A stretch of 24,636 bases of DNA from a virus. The notes under the pieces were generated by a model. It made no database searches, had not been told where the DNA came from, and saw nothing but the letters and a program-made list of their open reading frames with translations. The position numbers and the translations under genes were made by a program. Shown here piece by piece: positions 21,990-24,636 of the stretch. Where the stretch lies: the IMG/VR virus record IMGVR_UViG_3300042910_000059, positions 1 through 24,636 of that record; one strand, written 5' to 3'. Every line of letters begins with the position of its first letter. The first letter of the stretch is position 1.

Positions 21990-22421
21990 TTACGCCTTCT
22001 TTTTGGGTATGCGGAAGTGGCTTTCTTTGCCCGCGCTAACGTAGTCTCCGCCAGCTTCCCGGACAACGTCGGCTATTCGCTTGAAGTTTTCCGCTCCTAA
22101 AAATTGGCGGGGCTCCAACACTATGTATTCGCTGGTGTCGATGAACTTGAGGTAGTCGCGCAGGTCGTCTGGAAACAGCTTTTTGGCTTCCTCAACCGTT
22201 AAAACCTTTTCCCCGCCCTTTTGGACTTCAGACTTCGCCTCTGTTTTCACCGTTTTAAACTCGGGATGCGCCGTAAGCCAGCCGTCCACTATGCCTTCAA
22301 GCCTCTCCTTCGCCGCGAAAAGGTCCTGCTCGTCATCCACGTCCGCTATAACCGTGTATTCAACGCGGACACCCCGCCTAATGAAGCCCTTGCGAACCCT
22401 CAACTCCTTAACCTTACCCAT
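21990..22421 (-). CDS. hypothetical early protein
   Basis: A 143-residue protein. The N-terminus is basic strands (KELRVRKGFIRRGVRVEYTVIADV), then a charged helix (DLFAAKERLEGIVDGWL), a linker rich in Lys and Glu, and a compact C-terminal domain from about residue 75 with YLKFIDTSEYIVLEPRQFLGAENFKRIADVVREAGGDYVSAGKESHFRIPKKK. That last part looks like a stand-alone conserved domain, perhaps nucleic-acid binding, but I cannot name it. GGAGGTGA precedes ATG 22421; this site is part of the 22-bp repeat. Confidence 0.65.
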   Translation of the reverse strand: MGKVKELRVRKGFIRRGVRVEYTVIADVDDEQDLFAAKERLEGIVDGWLTAHPEFKTVKTEAKSEVQKGGEKVLTVEEAKKLFPDDLRDYLKFIDTSEYIVLEPRQFLGAENFKRIADVVREAGGDYVSAGKESHFRIPKKKA

Positions 22422-22423
22422 AC

Positions 22424-22768
22424 TTATTTCACCTCCAAAACTTTCTTTATTTGCTCTCGCAGAAACTCGCTTCCGCCTAAATCTGAACCATGAAAATCAA
22501 AATCGTCAATTTTTAGTCCAAGTTCATTAATCATGCGAACACAAAAGGCTAATAACTCTTCAAAGTTCCATGCATGGTAGTTGCCAATATATCTGATGCC
22601 CCTATCTTTCCAGTGGCAACGGTAGTTTTTAACAGAACTTTTTAATGCAACATTAAAAGAGCCGAAAGGTTGTGGAAAAGCAATATGCCATACTTCAACC
22701 CAAATGCTGTTTGGCGGATAATTTGCAAGCGTTTTTTTAGTTATATTATGCCATTTATACATTCTCAA
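22424..22768 (-). CDS. AT-rich orphan gene between direct repeats
   Basis: A 114-residue protein, aromatic-rich (many Trp, Phe, Tyr, His), with NYHAWNFEELLAFCVRMINELGL and FDFHGSDLGGSEFLREQIKK. The gene is visibly richer in A and T than its neighbours. TTG 22768 is chosen since it lies at the same 10-base distance from GGAGG as the ATG of the next gene does in the other repeat copy; ATG 22762 is the alternative. It is flanked by 22-bp direct repeats, so it looks inserted. I do not recognise the family. Confidence 0.62.
   Translation of the reverse strand: MRMYKWHNITKKTLANYPPNSIWVEVWHIAFPQPFGSFNVALKSSVKNYRCHWKDRGIRYIGNYHAWNFEELLAFCVRMINELGLKIDDFDFHGSDLGGSEFLREQIKKVLEVK
22425..22446. repeat. 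22-bp direct repeat, left copy
   Basis: Matches 22772-22793 in 21 of 22 bases. On the minus strand it reads AGAAAGTTTTGGAGGTGAAA and then TA. It encodes KVLEVK at the end of the AT-rich gene and supplies GGAGG for the next gene. Confidence 0.9.
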
Positions 22769-22770
22769 AC

Positions 22771-22938
22771 CTATTTCGCCTCCAAAACTTTCTCCAACTT
22801 TCCTCGGGAAGGTTTCCTACGGGTGAAGCCGTCGCACCGCAACGATTTCTCAGCGCTTTTTCGCGTGACGTATGCGTTGCACCAGCTGCAGAAGCCGTCC
22901 TTTTTCCGGTAGTTGGCACAGTCAACACAGCGGGGCAT
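22771..22938 (-). CDS. 55-residue four-Cys zinc protein
   Basis: A short frame from ATG 22938 to TAG 22771, too short for a usual gene caller. It has RCVDCANYRKKDGFCSWC, a CxxC-x9-CxxC zinc site, one further Cys and a basic C-terminal helix ending EKVLEAK. It stops just before the AT-rich gene. Likely a small nucleic-acid-binding protein. Confidence 0.68.
   Translation of the reverse strand: MPRCVDCANYRKKDGFCSWCNAYVTRKSAEKSLRCDGFTRRKPSRGKLEKVLEAK
22772..22793. repeat. 22-bp direct repeat, right copy
   Basis: Matches 22425-22446 with one A/G difference. It encodes KVLEAK at the end of the 55-residue protein and supplies GGAGG for the AT-rich gene. The pair brackets that gene exactly. Confidence 0.9.
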
Positions 22939-22940
22939 GT

Positions 22941-23156
22941 TTACCTCACGCTCATCATTGTGGGTTTTCCGAGCTTACAATGCGGTGACTTCCGGACGTA
23001 GGCGCGGCAGATTTTATAATGAATGAGGCTGCAGTCCAGCACAGTGCCTTGGACAACGTCGCCGTAAACGGAACCTCCAACGTTTAAAATAACCATGTCG
23101 CCAGCAGCCGGACAATAACACTCAACACTTACCGCGATTACCCGCGCCTCAACCAT
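22941..23156 (-). CDS. hypothetical small beta protein
   Basis: A 71-residue protein from ATG 23156, which overlaps the preceding stop by eight bases. It has strands around VIAVSVECYCP, GDMVILNVGGSVYGDVVQGTVLDC and four Cys. The Gly/Val hairpin pattern resembles a small OB- or SH3-like barrel, but no family is recognised. Confidence 0.6.
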   Translation of the reverse strand: MVEARVIAVSVECYCPAAGDMVILNVGGSVYGDVVQGTVLDCSLIHYKICRAYVRKSPHCKLGKPTMMSVR

Positions 23157-23295
23157 TCACGGTCACCCAGTCTCGGAACCAGAAAAACTGGCAATCATGC
23201 CGGCATCCTTCACGCCTGTGTGGGCAAAAGTTGTCGCAGAACTTTTGAAACTCCCTTGTGTTAATCAAGTCTTCAATGAGTTTGCGGGCTTTCAT
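23149..23295 (-). CDS. 48-residue four-Cys mini protein
   Basis: A short frame from ATG 23295 (AAGGAGGAT eight bases upstream) to TGA 23149. The pattern FCDNFCPHRREGCRHDCQFFWFRDW is CxxxC-x6-CxxxC, close to that of the 47-residue protein at 15171-15314. Zinc binding is likely; function unknown. It overlaps both neighbours. Confidence 0.68.
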   Translation of the reverse strand: MKARKLIEDLINTREFQKFCDNFCPHRREGCRHDCQFFWFRDWVTVNG

Positions 23296-23587
23296 TAGAA
23301 TCCTCCTTTTCAAGCTGTTCAATAACCCATTTCAGCACAGTTTCATGTGCAAGGCTTCGGCTCATTATCCCCGCGTCGACAAGAGCGTGGAAAACGTCGT
23401 TGATTATGTCAAACGGGTTGGCTAGTCCAACCATAACGTAGTGAAATTGGTCAACATCTCTGCTCATCAAAACGAAAACAAAGTTAACTCCGTCTGTGGG
23501 AATTTGTTTCAAGCCAACCTCAGCGTAGGCGTCGCTGATCCTTTCAGCCAACAGCTGAGCTTCATTCAACACTTTTCCCCGCTGCAT
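23273..23587 (-). CDS. hypothetical early protein
   Basis: A 104-residue soluble, helical protein from ATG 23587 with GGAGGG eight bases upstream. Features are RISDAYAEVGLKQIP, a hydrophobic strand VNFVFVLMSRD and a DIINDVFHALVDAG helix; the C-terminus is charged. No Cys. It overlaps the next gene by 23 bases. I do not recognise the family. Confidence 0.62.
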   Translation of the reverse strand: MQRGKVLNEAQLLAERISDAYAEVGLKQIPTDGVNFVFVLMSRDVDQFHYVMVGLANPFDIINDVFHALVDAGIMSRSLAHETVLKWVIEQLEKEDSNESPQTH

Positions 23588-23747
23588 CGAGAACCCTCCT
23601 TTCCAGTTTTTCCAGCCTTTTCTTCCAGTCTAAATGCGCCCGCCTCATCCATTTTTCAACGGGCTGGTCGTAAACGCCGGACTTAGGGTTGAATGTGCAC
23701 AGGGCCCCGTCCGGCTGCCGATGGTGGGCTAAAACGGTTTTTTTCAA
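23562..23747 (-). CDS. hypothetical protein overlapping integrase end
   Basis: A 61-residue basic protein from TTG 23747, chosen for GGGAGGTGG eight bases upstream; a longer frame to 23807 lacks such a site. It starts LKKTVLAHHRQPDGALCTF, with VEKWMRRAHLDWKKRLEKLERRV as a probable helix. It overlaps the integrase 3' end by 65 bases in another frame. Function unknown; excision or regulation is possible given position. Confidence 0.5.
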   Translation of the reverse strand: MKKTVLAHHRQPDGALCTFNPKSGVYDQPVEKWMRRAHLDWKKRLEKLERRVLDAAGKSVE

Positions 23748-24636
23748 CTGAAACCACCTCCCTTTTATATCGGCAGCCGGTGGCCCAGACGGGCATTTGG
23801 TCCACAAGCCTGCAGATTGGAAGGTTGCCGCATGTCCGGCAAACTTCTGGAAGGGTTGGCTGCGTCACCTGGGTTTGCGGGGGCTGCTTTGGCGCATAAG
23901 CCTCGTCCAATATTGGCCCGCTTTGAAGCTTCTGATATTCGCCCTGCAAATCTTCAAAATAGACGAGGCGGCTTAAGTAGAACTGGGTGTAGGCGAGGCT
24001 TTTATGGCGGAGTATTCGCCTAAGAAGTTCAAGGCTTCCGCCCCGCCTATGCCATTCAGCTGCGAAAAAGTGCCTCAGAAGCCTTGGAGTGAAGCCTTTT
24101 ACGCCCGCAGCCTCAGCGATCCTTTTCACTCGAACCTCAACTGTTCCAACCCTTAGAGGCAAACCGGCTTTAGCGTGGCTCCAGCTTCTGCTGTAAACGT
24201 CCCGCGTAAACACGTAGCCTTCACGGCGGGATCCAACAAGGTCCTGAATAAGCTGAAGCGTTACGGCGTCAAGGGGCAGCGGATACAATCTTTTCTTCTT
24301 GCTGTCCAAAACCAGGAAAGTTCTCTCTTGAAAGTTTATGTCTTCAACGCGGAGGCTGCATATTTCGCCTGTTCTCAAGCCGATTTTCATTGGAAGCCGG
24401 ATAAGCAGGTAGTCGCGGAGGCAACAGTGCTGCCGGGCGTAGTCGTGGACTTTTAGAACGTCCGCTCGGCGAATAATGATGGCGTCAGCTTGCCAACAGT
24501 ATTTTCGCCCGCCGTTCGTCAAGGTAAAAGTTACCTTGGCGCGGATCCTCCATTTAAGCAAGGCGACTGATTGGACGCCCCGGCCTGTGGAGAGAGTTGA
24601 ATTAAAGTGAAATCTAGATTTGCAATCCTTATTCAA
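23683..24636 (-). CDS. int: tyrosine recombinase (integrase), start at edge
   Basis: A tyrosine recombinase of at least 317 residues; the frame reaches the window edge at a TTG, so it may be longer. The catalytic domain shows Arg I in GLRTGEICSL (R88), a beta-hairpin Lys in LDSKKKRLYPL, box II as RLLRHFFA (R188), His/Lys in ILRHKSLAYTQ (H211) and the nucleophile Tyr220 in QFYLSRL. The first His of the usual HxxR is Arg185 here. The N-terminal core-binding domain is short or divergent. A Pro/Gln linker and a Cys cluster (CRTCGNLPIC ... GC, about residues 266-288) form an added C-terminal zinc site. It would integrate the virus into the host chromosome; no attachment site is visible within the window. 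Confidence 0.9.
   Translation of the reverse strand: MNKDCKSRFHFNSTLSTGRGVQSVALLKWRIRAKVTFTLTNGGRKYCWQADAIIIRRADVLKVHDYARQHCCLRDYLLIRLPMKIGLRTGEICSLRVEDINFQERTFLVLDSKKKRLYPLPLDAVTLQLIQDLVGSRREGYVFTRDVYSRSWSHAKAGLPLRVGTVEVRVKRIAEAAGVKGFTPRLLRHFFAAEWHRRGGSLELLRRILRHKSLAYTQFYLSRLVYFEDLQGEYQKLQSGPILDEAYAPKQPPQTQVTQPTLPEVCRTCGNLPICRLVDQMPVWATGCRYKREVVSVEKNRFSPPSAAGRGPVHIQP

Noticed and set aside
23683-24636. Attachment site and tRNA at the integrase end
   Set aside because: No tRNA fragment or direct repeat that could be a core site is visible; it is probably beyond the right edge.

Overview
The window looks like 24.6 kb of an archaeal head-tailed (Caudoviricetes-type) virus or provirus. Every gene I can support lies on the minus strand, packed in overlapping or touching reading frames, so transcription runs from right to left. 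The virus assignment rests on a complete module order: terminase, portal, MuF-like protein, protease/scaffold, decoration protein, capsid, connectors, tail tube, tail chaperone, tape measure. The archaeal assignment is inference. It rests on TATA-like AT boxes, GGTGA/GGAGG ribosome sites, many mini zinc-binding proteins, an AAA+ helicase with a C-terminal zinc ribbon and an archaeal-style integrase. The host cannot be named from the sequence.

Right part (24636 to about 15740), early/replication module: a tyrosine recombinase running to the window edge; a chain of short, mostly Cys-rich proteins; a compact-genome AAA+ ATPase (probable replicative helicase) whose 3' half carries a cluster of TTTGCGCAAA palindromes beside AT-rich tracts (origin candidate); a C5-cytosine methyltransferase; a DPPW-type amino-methyltransferase; a metallophosphoesterase; and a small protein with a RAMP-like glycine-rich C-terminus. 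The stop codon of that last gene lies inside the oddest object here: a 345-bp array of 69 five-base units, GCTNN, with GCT almost invariant, the last two bases variable and no phase slip.

Middle (15740 to 11450), late start and packaging: a GC-rich palindromic intergenic region with a candidate promoter, two small proteins, a membrane protein, a retropepsin-like aspartyl protease, small and large terminase subunits and portal.

Left part (11465 to 1), head and tail: MuF-like protein, XkdF-like protein, prohead protease/scaffold, decoration protein, major capsid protein, three tiny membrane proteins, connector and completion proteins, two paralogous tail-tube proteins (one with an Ig-like insertion), a tail chaperone with a canonical -1 slippery site, tape measure, and distal tail proteins running off the left edge.

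Two cautions. Between about 7.8 and 10.6 kb nine single-base reading-frame breaks are needed to restore recognisable head proteins; they may be sequence errors, decay or, for the capsid gene, programmed frameshifting at GGGTTTA. All functional names are from motif reading without database searches.
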